From: VXYL01 sp965203685
GTDB taxonomy: Bacteria > Pseudomonadota > Gammaproteobacteria > Pseudomonadales > Azotimanducaceae
Assembly: GCA_965203685.1 (NCBI GenBank)
Contig: OZ241908.1
Coordinates: forward strand, 2,480,001-2,544,000
Direction of reading: 5' to 3'
Length of the DNA stretch: 64,000 bases
Shown here: positions 1 through 8,850 of the stretch, piece after piece
Numbering within the stretch: position 1 is the stretch's first letter
Layout of the letters: each line of letters starts with the position of its first letter
The notes under the pieces: model-generated
The model's input: only the letters and a program-made list of their open reading frames with translations
Database searches by the model: none
Told to the model about the DNA's origin: nothing
Made by a program: the position numbers and the translations under genes

Positions 1-1640
1 GCGATCGCGGCAACCCCCGCGGCGCCGCGTGCTCCCACGCGGTCGACGACATCCGCGACCACGGCTGCGATGACGGTCGAGAGCGACGCTTCGGCTAAGT
101 TGGATAGCGCGACCTGCGCCTCCCGGGCCGACAGGCTCCCGCGTACGACATGCATGCCGACCTGGAACGCCTTGTCGTTCGACCAGTTCCGCACCACCTC
201 GGCGGTCTCCTTGGCGTCGGCGCTCGGTATCTCGCTGACCGCGTCTTTCATCTCCTGTACGCCCATCTCGCGCGTCCAGTAGAGCCTGGCGAGACCCCTC
301 CTGGCGATCGACTCGGATTCCGGGTCGGGCCCGAAACCCTTCGGGAGATCGAGATCGGTGAACTCGCGATCGTGCAGCACGTCCAGCAACTCCGGGTTGC
401 GCTCGATCCAGGCCGCGAGCCGGGGTGCGGCGGCGAAGATCTCGACAATCGCATCGAAGGCATCGGGGCGCGCCGCGGTCACGCGGCTGTCGTAAGCGCT
501 CCAGTCGTCGACCTCCGGGTAGAACCGCTCGCGCCATTGCTCGACCAACGGGTCCATCTTCTCGAACCAGCGCTTCGGTCTCAGCACGATGTTCATCATG
601 TCGGAGTAGGTGCCCGGCAACTCCGGCGACTCGTCGGGCCCAAGGACCTGGAGCAGCGGATAGTGGCGGGACGCCATCGCGTGATGATCGGCATGCCGCT
701 GCATGTTGAAGAACATCCAGTTGCTGAACTTCCAGTCCGCGCTCCACGAGTGGCGCGGCAAGGCTTTTTCCCAGCGACCGTTCGGCAAGCGGACACGACG
801 CAGACCGTAGTGCTGGAAGTAGTTGCTGAGCTTCATCGAAAAGACGCACGAAAGCCCCAGGAAGATGAAGACGGGCAGGGCCCAGGCACCGCCCATCCAG
901 AGCACCAGGCCATACCAGAACGCGAGTGCGACACCGTAGCGCCAGAAGGGATTGCTGTAATGCCACCGGGCAAGCCCGCGCCGCGCTAGGCGTTCGCCCG
1001 AAACCCGCCATGAGTTGGTCAAGTTGCTTGCGACTTCCCGGGGAAAGTACCTCCAGAAGCTCTCTCCCTTCGGCGCCGATCCGACGTCATGGGGTGTTCC
1101 GACCTTGGCATGGTGGATGTAGACATGCTCGGTCGCGTACTGCGGGTAGGAAGCGGAGGCAAGCAGAAACTCGCCGAAGCGTCGTTCCCAGGTCGTGCGC
1201 CGGTGCACCATTTCGTGACCCACAACGAACACCGCCTGGGCTTCCATGGTCAGGATGATCGCCAGGATCGCCTCTTCCCAGATCGCGAACGGGTTCGCGA
1301 CGAGGATCTGCCACAGGCCGAAGACGAGCGTCGGCGGCCACAGCACAGCCCACGCCCAGACCGGCATGTTGTGCCAGACCAGGCGACGTTCCGGCGTTCC
1401 CGCCGGGTCCATGGTGCGTCCATCCCGGCCCAGCGCGCGATCGAGCGGACCCGCTACGCTCATGAAGAGAAACGGAGGCAATAGCCACCACCCACCATGG
1501 ACAGCCGCGAGATAAATCAGGGGGAAGATGCCGAGCGGCAGGTAGTGCGGGAGAGCATTGGCGAAGTTGGGCTCGATGCGGTGCGGGCTGACCGCCTCGC
1601 CCTGGTTCGGGACACCACCTACAGCCGTCTGTTGCGCCAT
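1..1640 (-). CDS. AlkB-type membrane hydroxylase fused to a GlnE-like segment (partial, C-terminus outside window)
   Basis: The frame is open from an ATG at 1640 to the window edge, 546 residues, with the C-terminus missing. Residues ~30-330 carry hydrophobic segments and the full diiron histidine set of AlkB-type integral-membrane hydroxylases: HEMVHR at 142-147, EHVYIHH at 171-177, NYFQHYG at 273-279 and QRHADHH at 314-320. The family hydroxylates alkanes or fatty acyl chains in the inner membrane; the substrate here is unknown. From ~395 on the protein stops looking like AlkB and instead resembles the helical segment that precedes a nucleotidyltransferase domain in GlnE: APRLAAWIERNPELLDVL (405-422), then RNWSND, FQVGMHVVRG and LSNLAEASL. 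I checked the frame at positions 719, 449 and 11, so the junction is not a frameshift. A GlnE-type nucleotidyltransferase domain would be expected just beyond position 1. It lies 71 bp downstream of the NHLP-cyclase gene, in the same orientation. Confidence 0.85.
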   Translation of the reverse strand, partial: MAQQTAVGGVPNQGEAVSPHRIEPNFANALPHYLPLGIFPLIYLAAVHGGWWLLPPFLFMSVAGPLDRALGRDGRTMDPAGTPERRLVWHNMPVWAWAVLWPPTLVFGLWQILVANPFAIWEEAILAIILTMEAQAVFVVGHEMVHRRTTWERRFGEFLLASASYPQYATEHVYIHHAKVGTPHDVGSAPKGESFWRYFPREVASNLTNSWRVSGERLARRGLARWHYSNPFWRYGVALAFWYGLVLWMGGAWALPVFIFLGLSCVFSMKLSNYFQHYGLRRVRLPNGRWEKALPRHSWSADWKFSNWMFFNMQRHADHHAMASRHYPLLQVLGPDESPELPGTYSDMMNIVLRPKRWFEKMDPLVEQWRERFYPEVDDWSAYDSRVTAARPDAFDAIVEIFAAAPRLAAWIERNPELLDVLHDREFTDLDLPKGFGPDPESESIARRGLARLYWTREMGVQEMKDAVSEIPSADAKETAEVVRNWSNDKAFQVGMHVVRGSLSAREAQVALSNLAEASLSTVIAAVVADVVDRVGARGAAGVAAI

Positions 1641-1711
1641 GGCAGTTGCTCCACGGGGCGTCGCTCCCGCCGAAATTCATCCTAGCACCGGCCCCATCGA
1701 CCGGCAATCCG

Positions 1712-3013
1712 TCACGCCCTCAGGGCTCTTTCGAGATGCACGAGCGCCTCGACGCAGAACGCGGAAGTCACCGACTCCGAACCGTGTCCGATCTGCCCCA
1801 TCGCCCCCCACTTCAGCGCCTGATCCCCGAACGCGAGCAACTCCGGCCAGCTACCGTCTTCCTGCTGCGAGCCCATGAGATCCTCGGCAATGCGCTTCAC
1901 GTCGATCCTATCGAGGCTCTCGATGTTGTGGAGCGCCGAGACCGCCTGCGCCGTGTGCAGAACGTCGCCGAAAGCTCCCTGTGCGTCGCGCAAGCCCAAT
2001 ATCCGGTCGGCGAGCAACGGCCGCAGCCTGGCGAGGGCCGGCTGGGCGCGAACCATGGCGCGCGTGAGAGCGTAATAGGCCGTGACCGTGCCGGGATACC
2101 ACTTGGACTTGCCTTCGACGTCGTCCTCCGCGATCAAGGATTCCAGCCACCGTTGGGCATCCCTCGTCTCGGGGCGGTCGCCAAGGTATGCGATGACGTT
2201 CGCGTTGACGACCGGGTCGGCTTCGATGCGGAAACTCGACACGACGTCCGGTTCATCTGCCGCGAGGATCCAGGTCATGAACCGGCCGTCCTCGTCACGG
2301 TTGGCGAGGATTCGCGGGACGTTCCGCTCCAGTGCGATCCACGGGTGCGAGCCAATGACCATTCCACACAGCGCGGTACTGTCGAGATCCTGGGGAAGGT
2401 GCCGGTAGTAACGCCAGAAGCCAGGATGTTCCATGGTCTGGACAAGGTACTCGCGGGTCGCCGCGCGAACTTGCCTGGCCCGTGCTTCATCGCAACTTTC
2501 GAGGGCGAGCGCGCCAAGGGCGGAAACGAAAGGAGGTCTCTCGAAGTGTCGCGGGACCTCGGGCCTTGCGAGATTGAACCGGATGCAGTGCCAAGCCCCG
2601 TTCTCGTCAAGGGTGGACTCCAGGAAGGCAAGACCGCGCCGGATGCTCTCCTTCGCCGCGTTCGCCAGCGCATCCGGCGACAGGTTTCGTGTGCCGACGG
2701 CCACCCCGTGGCGAGCCGGTTCGCGCTTCGGCGGGGCCGGATCGTGCATCGTCCTTTTTAGGAACTCGAGCGATGTGGCACCGGTCCGCGCTTCCTCCCG
2801 CTCTTCTGCGCTCTGCTTGTCTTTCGGCGGGATGACGAGGTGTGCCGCCGTATCCGTCTCTTCGTGGACATGAATCGCGTGCCCCTCGGCCAGGTTCACC
2901 CCGAGTTCCTCCTCGATCACCTGCTTCGGATTCGCGAGCAACCGCGCACGGAAGTCGGGGTCTCTCCCAGCCTTTGCACGCAGCCGCTCTGTGGCGTCCA
3001 TGGGTTCGGTCAT
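1712..3013 (-). CDS. NHLP leader fused to a squalene-cyclase/prenyltransferase-like alpha-barrel domain
   Basis: 433 residues. Residues ~8-63 match the nitrile-hydratase-like leader (NHLP) family of RiPP precursors: RDPDFRARLLANPK, then ELGVNL, then HEETDTAAHLVIPP. Ordinary NHLP precursors end shortly after a Gly-Gly site; here a charged linker (64-108) leads into a helical domain (~110-430) of the prenyltransferase/squalene-oxidase-repeat type. Supporting motifs are QQEDGSW at 383-389 (a QW motif), DENGAW at 136-141 and DLDSTA at 209-214 where class II terpene cyclases have DxDDTA; the first and middle Asp are kept and the last is Ser. No Gly-Gly precedes the domain; VAVG at 104-107 is the nearest small-residue site. 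It sits 29 bp after the second NHLP exporter gene, so it is probably the cargo or scaffold of that machine. Leader and fold are read by eye; enzymatic activity is not established. Confidence 0.8.
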   Translation of the reverse strand: MTEPMDATERLRAKAGRDPDFRARLLANPKQVIEEELGVNLAEGHAIHVHEETDTAAHLVIPPKDKQSAEEREEARTGATSLEFLKRTMHDPAPPKREPARHGVAVGTRNLSPDALANAAKESIRRGLAFLESTLDENGAWHCIRFNLARPEVPRHFERPPFVSALGALALESCDEARARQVRAATREYLVQTMEHPGFWRYYRHLPQDLDSTALCGMVIGSHPWIALERNVPRILANRDEDGRFMTWILAADEPDVVSSFRIEADPVVNANVIAYLGDRPETRDAQRWLESLIAEDDVEGKSKWYPGTVTAYYALTRAMVRAQPALARLRPLLADRILGLRDAQGAFGDVLHTAQAVSALHNIESLDRIDVKRIAEDLMGSQQEDGSWPELLAFGDQALKWGAMGQIGHGSESVTSAFCVEALVHLERALRA

Positions 3014-3042
3014 CAGGGTCCCGGTTTACGCAAGAGGTGTGC

Positions 3043-5985
3043 TCAGGCGAGCTGCCTTCTGACGAGTTGCTTGAAAGCTCCCTCGACTTCCATCAGTTCC
3101 GTGAACGTCCCGCATTGCACCACCGTCCCCTCCTGCATCACGTAGATCCGGTCAGCGCTCTCCAACGTGGAGAGGCGATGCGCAATGACGATTCGGGTCG
3201 AGGTCAACGCGGCAAGGTTCCGCATCACCTCGGCTTGGCTTTCGTTGTCGAGCCAGTTGGTAGCCTCGTCAAGCAGCATGACGCGCGGGCCACCGAGCAG
3301 AGACCGCGCGATCGTGACGCGCTGACTCTCGCCGCCGGACAGGACGGCGCTGCCGTCCCCGACCATCGTCATCATGCCCATGGGCATCGCCTTGATTTCG
3401 CGTTCGATGGCTGCGGTGCGGGCCATTTGCCATGCTTCTTCCGTGGTCGTCCCCTCGTGGTGCGTAACGATGTTGTCCCAGACATCCTGGGGATGCAGTC
3501 GCACAGCCTGCGGCACGGTACCGACCTTGCGTCGTAGCTGTTTCAGGTTCAGGTGCCGAAGATCCCGCCCGTCGTAGTACACCGCGCCGGCGCTGGGAAG
3601 GTCGACTCCAAGCGCAAGCCGGAACAGTGTGCTCTTACCCGCGCCGGATTCGCCGGCTATGGCGACGAACTCACCCGGATGGGCATGAATCGTCACGTCG
3701 TTGAGAATCAGCGGGCCGTCACGCTCATATCGGAACGAAACGTGGTCGAACAGGACTTCGCCCCCCAGTCGCTCCACGGGCTCGCCTTCTATATCGGTCT
3801 CGGGCACGGCGGCGAGTAGCGGTCGCATCTGAACAAACGCGGGCAGCGTGGCCGCAACGGCGCTTAAGGATTCGCCGAGCCTGCCGATGGCGGACTGGAA
3901 CGCGATGAAGACCGTGTAGACGACCAGGAAGTCGCCGACGGGGACGTTCCGCTCACCCACCGTCACCACGGCCAAAAGCAGCACACCTGCGGCAAGCAAC
4001 GGGAGAGCTGTGCCGAATGCGCGCAAGTGTCCCTCGATCTCTCCGAGTTCGAGTTCGGCACGCTTCTGCTCTCGATAGTCGTCGGCCCAGATCGCGAACG
4101 CCGACGCCTCGGCGTTCTCCATGCGCAGCCTGGCGATGCCTCCTAGGATCTGGAATAGCCGGCCGGCCACGCGGCGGACTGCACGGATCATGCGCCCATG
4201 AGGCGCGAGTTGGCGCAATCCGATCGCCACGGTGACCAGCAACGACACCACGCTGAAACCGAGGGTGATGGATCCGAGCGCGGGATCGTAGAAGAAGATG
4301 ACGCCAAACACCGGAAGCAGAAAGACGACCGACAGGAAACCGTCAGCAACGGCTCCCTGCAGGCCGTCGCGAAGATTCTGGAAAGCCATCCCGGACATGG
4401 CCAGATCGCCCGCGGGATGCCGGTGCAGGACTTTCGAGGGAAGGCGCATCAGGCGGTCCCAGAACGCGGCCTCGACCTGCGATGCCGCCCGCCCCTCGAG
4501 CCGCATCATGGCCGTGCTCTGCAGCATGTGCAGCAGCGCACCGAGCAAGCCGAATCCCGCGAGGGTCACGGCCACGGCGTAGAGCACGCCGGCGCTTGTG
4601 CCAGCAACGACATGACTCGCAACGAATCCGAGCGCAACCGCGGGCAGCAACTTGATCAGGCCACCGGGAATGCCGGCGAGAACGAGGCGCGTCACGTCGC
4701 CAGCCGATCCGTGCAGTGCCATGCGTAGCAGGTCTGCCGGCTTGGCCTCGTCGGATGGTAGCGGTCGATAGAACATCCAGCCTTCGTCTTGCAACGCGCT
4801 GGCGCGACGCGCGGTCACCCGGATGTTGCGCTTGCTGACCGGATCGATCTCCCGGTAACGCCCGAACAATCCGGGCAGCAGGGCAACGGGCTGGCCGTTC
4901 TCCGCCCGAAACGCCAGCAGTGCGTTGCTGTCACCGCGCCACCACGTGCCTTCGTCACGGAATCGCACGCGGCGGGCGCGAACTCCCGACGCATCCAGGA
5001 TGTCGTTGAGGTCGAGCGGAGAGTCGGCCGATCCCGACCGCTTCGGAACGTTGAATGCGACACCTTGGTGGCGGCCGATGATGTGCAAGGCGTCCATCAG
5101 CACCGTGTCCTCGACAGGGGCGTCCCGCTCGAGCGGCCGGTCGTAGATGTTGAAAAGCCGCTGGCGGGCAGCCTGCTCGGCCGTGTGGCGGCTCGTCGTC
5201 CGGGCCCGTTCGAGGTTCGCTTCGTCCACGACGGCCAATCGGCGGTTGAGCCGTTCGAGGGCGAAGGCGACCGCGTGGAAGGCCGCCAGCGCTGCCTGCA
5301 CCGTGCCCCGCGCCACAAGCGTCTCGGTTGCCTCACCGCCGACGGTCGCCTCGTCGAACACGGTGAGCCAGCTTGTCCGGGAGAGCGGTATCGCGGCCCC
5401 TTTGAACACGTGCGCTTCGACGACCTCGGACGGGTCGACGATGTCCATGTACATCCCGGCGCCACTGGGCACTCCGGAGATCCAGACCACGTCGCGCCTC
5501 ACGGACAGAACACAGGGCTTAAGCGTCCGTGTCATACCAGGTTCTGCCAAGGCGGTCGGCGGCGGGAGGCGACCCGCGAAACGCGCCAACGTGTCAGTGA
5601 AGGCGGCGAGCCACGTATCGATCTGCTCCGCCAGTTCCGCCGGGTGCACCTCGGCTAGGGTGGACGCCGGCAGCCGCTTGAGGAGCGTGCCGGGCAACCC
5701 CTTGGCGACGATACTGAGCGACGTCCCTTCACCGGCTTCGCCCCGGTCGGGAGCGACGCCGGGCAGCAGCCAGCCTGACTCGCGGCGGAGTAGGTGTTGT
5801 GGCGCGGCCCGTTCCGATCCATCCTGGAACTCGACAACGAAAAGGTTGACGGCGCCCCGCTCGATGAACCACGCGCTGTCGGGATCGTCGAGCTTGACCG
5901 GCAGGTTGCCCGCGCATGGCACAGCCGTGCCGGAACGGGCGGCGAGATCCGCCAGGGATGGGTGGCTCGTGCCCGCTTGTGGCAT
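3043..5985 (-). CDS. NHLP-type bacteriocin/RiPP export ABC transporter, permease/ATPase subunit (no peptidase domain)
   Basis: 980 residues, the length expected for the second transporter of NHLP systems. The N-terminal ~430 residues are a soluble region without a C39 peptidase; a six-helix ABC transmembrane domain follows (~440-720), then an ATPase domain with Walker A GESGAGKS, signature LSGGE, Walker B VMLLDEAT and the H-loop IVIAHRLST. The start ATG shares one base with the stop of the upstream exporter gene (TGATG), so the two are translationally coupled and likely act as a pair in the inner membrane. It is followed by the leader-cyclase gene. Confidence 0.88.
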   Translation of the reverse strand: MPQAGTSHPSLADLAARSGTAVPCAGNLPVKLDDPDSAWFIERGAVNLFVVEFQDGSERAAPQHLLRRESGWLLPGVAPDRGEAGEGTSLSIVAKGLPGTLLKRLPASTLAEVHPAELAEQIDTWLAAFTDTLARFAGRLPPPTALAEPGMTRTLKPCVLSVRRDVVWISGVPSGAGMYMDIVDPSEVVEAHVFKGAAIPLSRTSWLTVFDEATVGGEATETLVARGTVQAALAAFHAVAFALERLNRRLAVVDEANLERARTTSRHTAEQAARQRLFNIYDRPLERDAPVEDTVLMDALHIIGRHQGVAFNVPKRSGSADSPLDLNDILDASGVRARRVRFRDEGTWWRGDSNALLAFRAENGQPVALLPGLFGRYREIDPVSKRNIRVTARRASALQDEGWMFYRPLPSDEAKPADLLRMALHGSAGDVTRLVLAGIPGGLIKLLPAVALGFVASHVVAGTSAGVLYAVAVTLAGFGLLGALLHMLQSTAMMRLEGRAASQVEAAFWDRLMRLPSKVLHRHPAGDLAMSGMAFQNLRDGLQGAVADGFLSVVFLLPVFGVIFFYDPALGSITLGFSVVSLLVTVAIGLRQLAPHGRMIRAVRRVAGRLFQILGGIARLRMENAEASAFAIWADDYREQKRAELELGEIEGHLRAFGTALPLLAAGVLLLAVVTVGERNVPVGDFLVVYTVFIAFQSAIGRLGESLSAVAATLPAFVQMRPLLAAVPETDIEGEPVERLGGEVLFDHVSFRYERDGPLILNDVTIHAHPGEFVAIAGESGAGKSTLFRLALGVDLPSAGAVYYDGRDLRHLNLKQLRRKVGTVPQAVRLHPQDVWDNIVTHHEGTTTEEAWQMARTAAIEREIKAMPMGMMTMVGDGSAVLSGGESQRVTIARSLLGGPRVMLLDEATNWLDNESQAEVMRNLAALTSTRIVIAHRLSTLESADRIYVMQEGTVVQCGTFTELMEVEGAFKQLVRRQLA

Positions 5986-8198
5986 CAGCCCGACCTCACC
6001 AGCTTGTAGTAGGTGCCTGTTTCGTCGGCAATCAAATCTTCGTGGACGCCGCGCTGCACTTCGACGCCGCCCTCGAGCACGATGATCTCGTCGCAGTCGC
6101 GCACCGTGCTGAGGCGGTGCGCTACGATCAGGCAGGTCACGCCGCGTCGGCGCAGGGCATCGTCGATTTCCTCCTCGGTCGCCGCGTCGAGCGCGCTGGT
6201 GGCCTCGTCGAGGATGAGCACCGTCGGATTCCCGGTAAGCGCACGCGCAATCTCCAGCCGCTGCCGTTGGCCGCCGCTGAAGTTCACCCCTCCCTCCTCG
6301 ACGGGGGTGCCGTAGCCGCGGGGTCTCCTGAGAATTTCTTCATGGATGCGGGCATCCCGTGCTGCGGCGATGATGGGCTCGTCCGGAATGGCCGGGTTCC
6401 ACAGCGTGATGTTGTCCCGCAGAGACCCCGAAAAGAGAACGACCTCCTGATCCACCATGGATATGGAGCGGCGCAGGACTTCCTCGGGGATCTCGTCCCT
6501 TGGATGGCCGTCGAACAGGATCTCCCCCGACCACGGGCGGTAGACACCGGCTACCAGGCGCGCCAAGGTCGATTTGCCCGACCCGCTAGGACCGACAACG
6601 GCTACGCGCTGGCCCGGTTGGATCACGAGGCTGAAGTCCTTCAGCAGCGGCGGGCGGCTCCGGTTGAAGCCGAAAGTGACATCGCGCAGCTCGAGTTGGC
6701 CGGCGAGTTGTAGACGGCCGTTGAACGTCGGGATGGACCCCGACCGGGCGCTTCGCCGGCTGGGGGTGGCCGGGTCTTCAGCGGTTCCGCCAACGTCGTC
6801 GAGGCGCTGCAGATCCGTTTCGAGGGCTTGTCGCCGATCGGAGAACTCAAGGAACCGCCCGACGGGCGCGAGAAACATCTCCGCCAAGATGTAGAACCCA
6901 ACCAGCGTCCCCAAGCTCATCTCGCCTTTCAGCACCAGGCTTCCGCCCAGCCCGAGGATCGCGGCGGCCCGCAACACCGCGATCAGGCCAGGAAGCGCCG
7001 TGTTGACCGAGCCGAGTTCGGAAAAGAGCTGGCGTGCGTGTAGCTCCCGCGCCTGTTGACCGCTCCAGCGTGCGAAGAAACGGTCGTCCGATCCTGTCAT
7101 CCGCAGGTTGTCCGCGTGATTCAGCATCTGCATCCCGACGCCGATCAGCAGGCCTTGTTCGCGCCGCATCGCTTGGCTACGTACGGCCCGGAGCGGGTTG
7201 AGGGCACGCGCGAGCACGCCATGGAGGAGCGCAAGTGCCACGACGAGAAGGGTGAGGAGGACGTCGTATGCCAGCATGGCCACGAGCAGAATCGTGCTCA
7301 TAGCCATGTCGATGAGGAGCACGAGAAAACGATCTGTCAGGCTCTTCGCGATCCTGTCGATCGACGAGACCCGATCCGTGAGGTCGCCTACCAGCCGGTG
7401 GGCAAAGAACTCCATCGGCAGCCTGAGCATGCGCGAAAGGCCCTGGTCGTATCCGATTACCGAAATCCTGACCGCGAGTCGCCTAAGGAACCTGTGTTTG
7501 AGCAGGGCGAGGACGTACACCAGGATCCCACCGCCAAGCAAGGCGGCCACCAGTCCGTCCCAGGATCCACGGCTGTCGACGACATCGTCCACGAAGACGC
7601 CGAGCGATACGGGGACCACCAGCGTCAACAGCGTCAGCATCAACGCGCAGGCGAGCGCCACCGCCAGGACGCCCCGGGACTCGCCCAGCAAGGCGCGCAA
7701 TTGAGTAACGAGGCCTGGGCGTTCGCCGCCAGGCTCGAAGTCGGATCCGCGCTTGAATCGCAGCGCGATTCCGCTGTAGCTGCGGGTGAACTCGTCCGCA
7801 GCAATCCTTCGGCGACCCGTGGCCGGGTCGTTGAGATAGAAATTCTCGGCGTCGAACCCTTCGAGGACGACGAAGTGGCTGAACTGCCAGAACAGGATCA
7901 GCGGCAGTTCCAGCTTTCGGAGCTGCTCGGCGCGAACGCTTAAGCCGTTGCACTCGAGGCCGTAGTGCCGGGCCGCGCGCGCGATACTCGCGGCGCTGCT
8001 GCCATCGCGGCTGACCTCGCACTTCTCGCGCAGTTCCGTAAGCGGGGCCCACCGCCCGAAGTAGCCCAACACGCTGCCGATGCAGGCGGCGCCACACTCC
8101 GTCGCGTGCATCTGCAGGACAGTGGGCGTGGTGATCCTGCGTTTCCGCGGATCCAAAGCCTGCGCGCCACTTGCCCGGCTGGATCTACCCAGGCGCAC
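5985..8198 (-). CDS. NHLP-type peptidase/permease/ATPase ABC exporter (C39 peptidase)
   Basis: 737 residues, GTG start 1 bp past the stop of the HlyD-like gene. Order: C39 peptidase (~25-150), ABC transmembrane domain (~160-460), ATPase (~490-730). The peptidase triad is present: Cys35 in ATECGAACIG, His108 in FSHFVVLEG and Asp124 in LNDPATG. The ATPase has Walker A GPSGSGKST, signature FSGGQ and Walker B VLILDEAT. Such proteins cleave the leader of a peptide precursor (normally after Gly-Gly) while exporting it across the inner membrane. Here the only leader-bearing protein nearby is the cyclase fusion, which is far larger than normal cargo, so the exporter either ships a folded or unfolded domain, only processes it, or serves a precursor outside the window. 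Confidence 0.92.
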   Translation of the reverse strand: MRLGRSSRASGAQALDPRKRRITTPTVLQMHATECGAACIGSVLGYFGRWAPLTELREKCEVSRDGSSAASIARAARHYGLECNGLSVRAEQLRKLELPLILFWQFSHFVVLEGFDAENFYLNDPATGRRRIAADEFTRSYSGIALRFKRGSDFEPGGERPGLVTQLRALLGESRGVLAVALACALMLTLLTLVVPVSLGVFVDDVVDSRGSWDGLVAALLGGGILVYVLALLKHRFLRRLAVRISVIGYDQGLSRMLRLPMEFFAHRLVGDLTDRVSSIDRIAKSLTDRFLVLLIDMAMSTILLVAMLAYDVLLTLLVVALALLHGVLARALNPLRAVRSQAMRREQGLLIGVGMQMLNHADNLRMTGSDDRFFARWSGQQARELHARQLFSELGSVNTALPGLIAVLRAAAILGLGGSLVLKGEMSLGTLVGFYILAEMFLAPVGRFLEFSDRRQALETDLQRLDDVGGTAEDPATPSRRSARSGSIPTFNGRLQLAGQLELRDVTFGFNRSRPPLLKDFSLVIQPGQRVAVVGPSGSGKSTLARLVAGVYRPWSGEILFDGHPRDEIPEEVLRRSISMVDQEVVLFSGSLRDNITLWNPAIPDEPIIAAARDARIHEEILRRPRGYGTPVEEGGVNFSGGQRQRLEIARALTGNPTVLILDEATSALDAATEEEIDDALRRRGVTCLIVAHRLSTVRDCDEIIVLEGGVEVQRGVHEDLIADETGTYYKLVRSG

Positions 8199-8199
8199 C

Positions 8200-8751
8200 C
8201 TACGGGTGCCTCACTCCGAAAAGCGTGGCCGGAGACTGCCGCCGGAGTTCGATGGCGATACGGCACGGTGTGCCAGCGGGGGCTTGGAAGTCCGACCCTT
8301 CGTCGAGTGTGATGTCGACTCGATGTACGGACACCGGCGCTGTGGCTTCCAACCCCGCGAGCGGCCCGGAGTAGGGCACGGAAGCGATCGTGGCGATATG
8401 TCCGCCTAAGGGTTCCGCTTCCGCGTCTGCCCTGGCGACTTCGACGACCACGCGCATCCCGGGTGCCAGCCGCGGCGCGACGTCGCGTTCCACCCACACT
8501 AAGGCCTCTACGGACCGGTTTGCTTCGACCGCGGCGCTGCCGGGCTCCACCAGGACACCGACCACGCCGACCGTGCGTGCGACACCGCCGAGAACGAGCC
8601 ATGCCGCGAGAACGAGCAACAACACGGCGATGCCGATGACGAGAAGCCGCTCCCGGGGCGTGGAGATGGTCAGCAGCCGGTACAGCCGCTCGCGTTCTTC
8701 CTTCGCTTCGGCAACCGTGTTGTGAAACGAGTCAAACGGATTGTTGAACAT
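8200..8751 (-). CDS. Short HlyD-like membrane fusion/adaptor protein of the NHLP export system
   Basis: 183 residues from the ATG at 8751 (MFNNPFDSF); in-frame upstream starts give a tail with no family character. A cytoplasmic N-terminus (~1-35), one membrane helix (LLVIGIAVLLLVLAAWLVL) and a short periplasmic beta-rich part with an HlyD-like lipoyl/barrel pattern (VEALVWVERDVAPRLAPGM, IATIASVPYSG) are visible. The coiled-coil hairpin that contacts a TolC-type channel in full-length adaptors is absent. Position directly before two NHLP-type transporters supports the adaptor role; the short length is inferred from comparison with remembered family members. Confidence 0.7.
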   Translation of the reverse strand: MFNNPFDSFHNTVAEAKEERERLYRLLTISTPRERLLVIGIAVLLLVLAAWLVLGGVARTVGVVGVLVEPGSAAVEANRSVEALVWVERDVAPRLAPGMRVVVEVARADAEAEPLGGHIATIASVPYSGPLAGLEATAPVSVHRVDITLDEGSDFQAPAGTPCRIAIELRRQSPATLFGVRHP

Positions 8752-8850
8752 GGACCACCGTCGAGCCTGCCTGCGCAGTGACTGCACTGTACATGCGCCT
8801 AGGCGATGTTTCGAGCGAGGGGCTCGAGTCGGCGCAACGTCCTGGGGCCG

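Noticed and set aside
150..989. 279-codon plus-strand open frame
   Set aside because: Lies antisense to the AlkB-GlnE-like gene, whose minus-strand frame has all AlkB histidine motifs; the plus frame has no family features.
1087..1707. 206-codon minus-strand open frame
   Set aside because: Out of frame with the AlkB-type gene covering the same DNA and low-complexity Arg/Pro/Gly-rich.
4789..5658. 289-codon plus-strand open frame
   Set aside because: Antisense to the NHLP-type ABC transporter; a GC-rich shadow frame.
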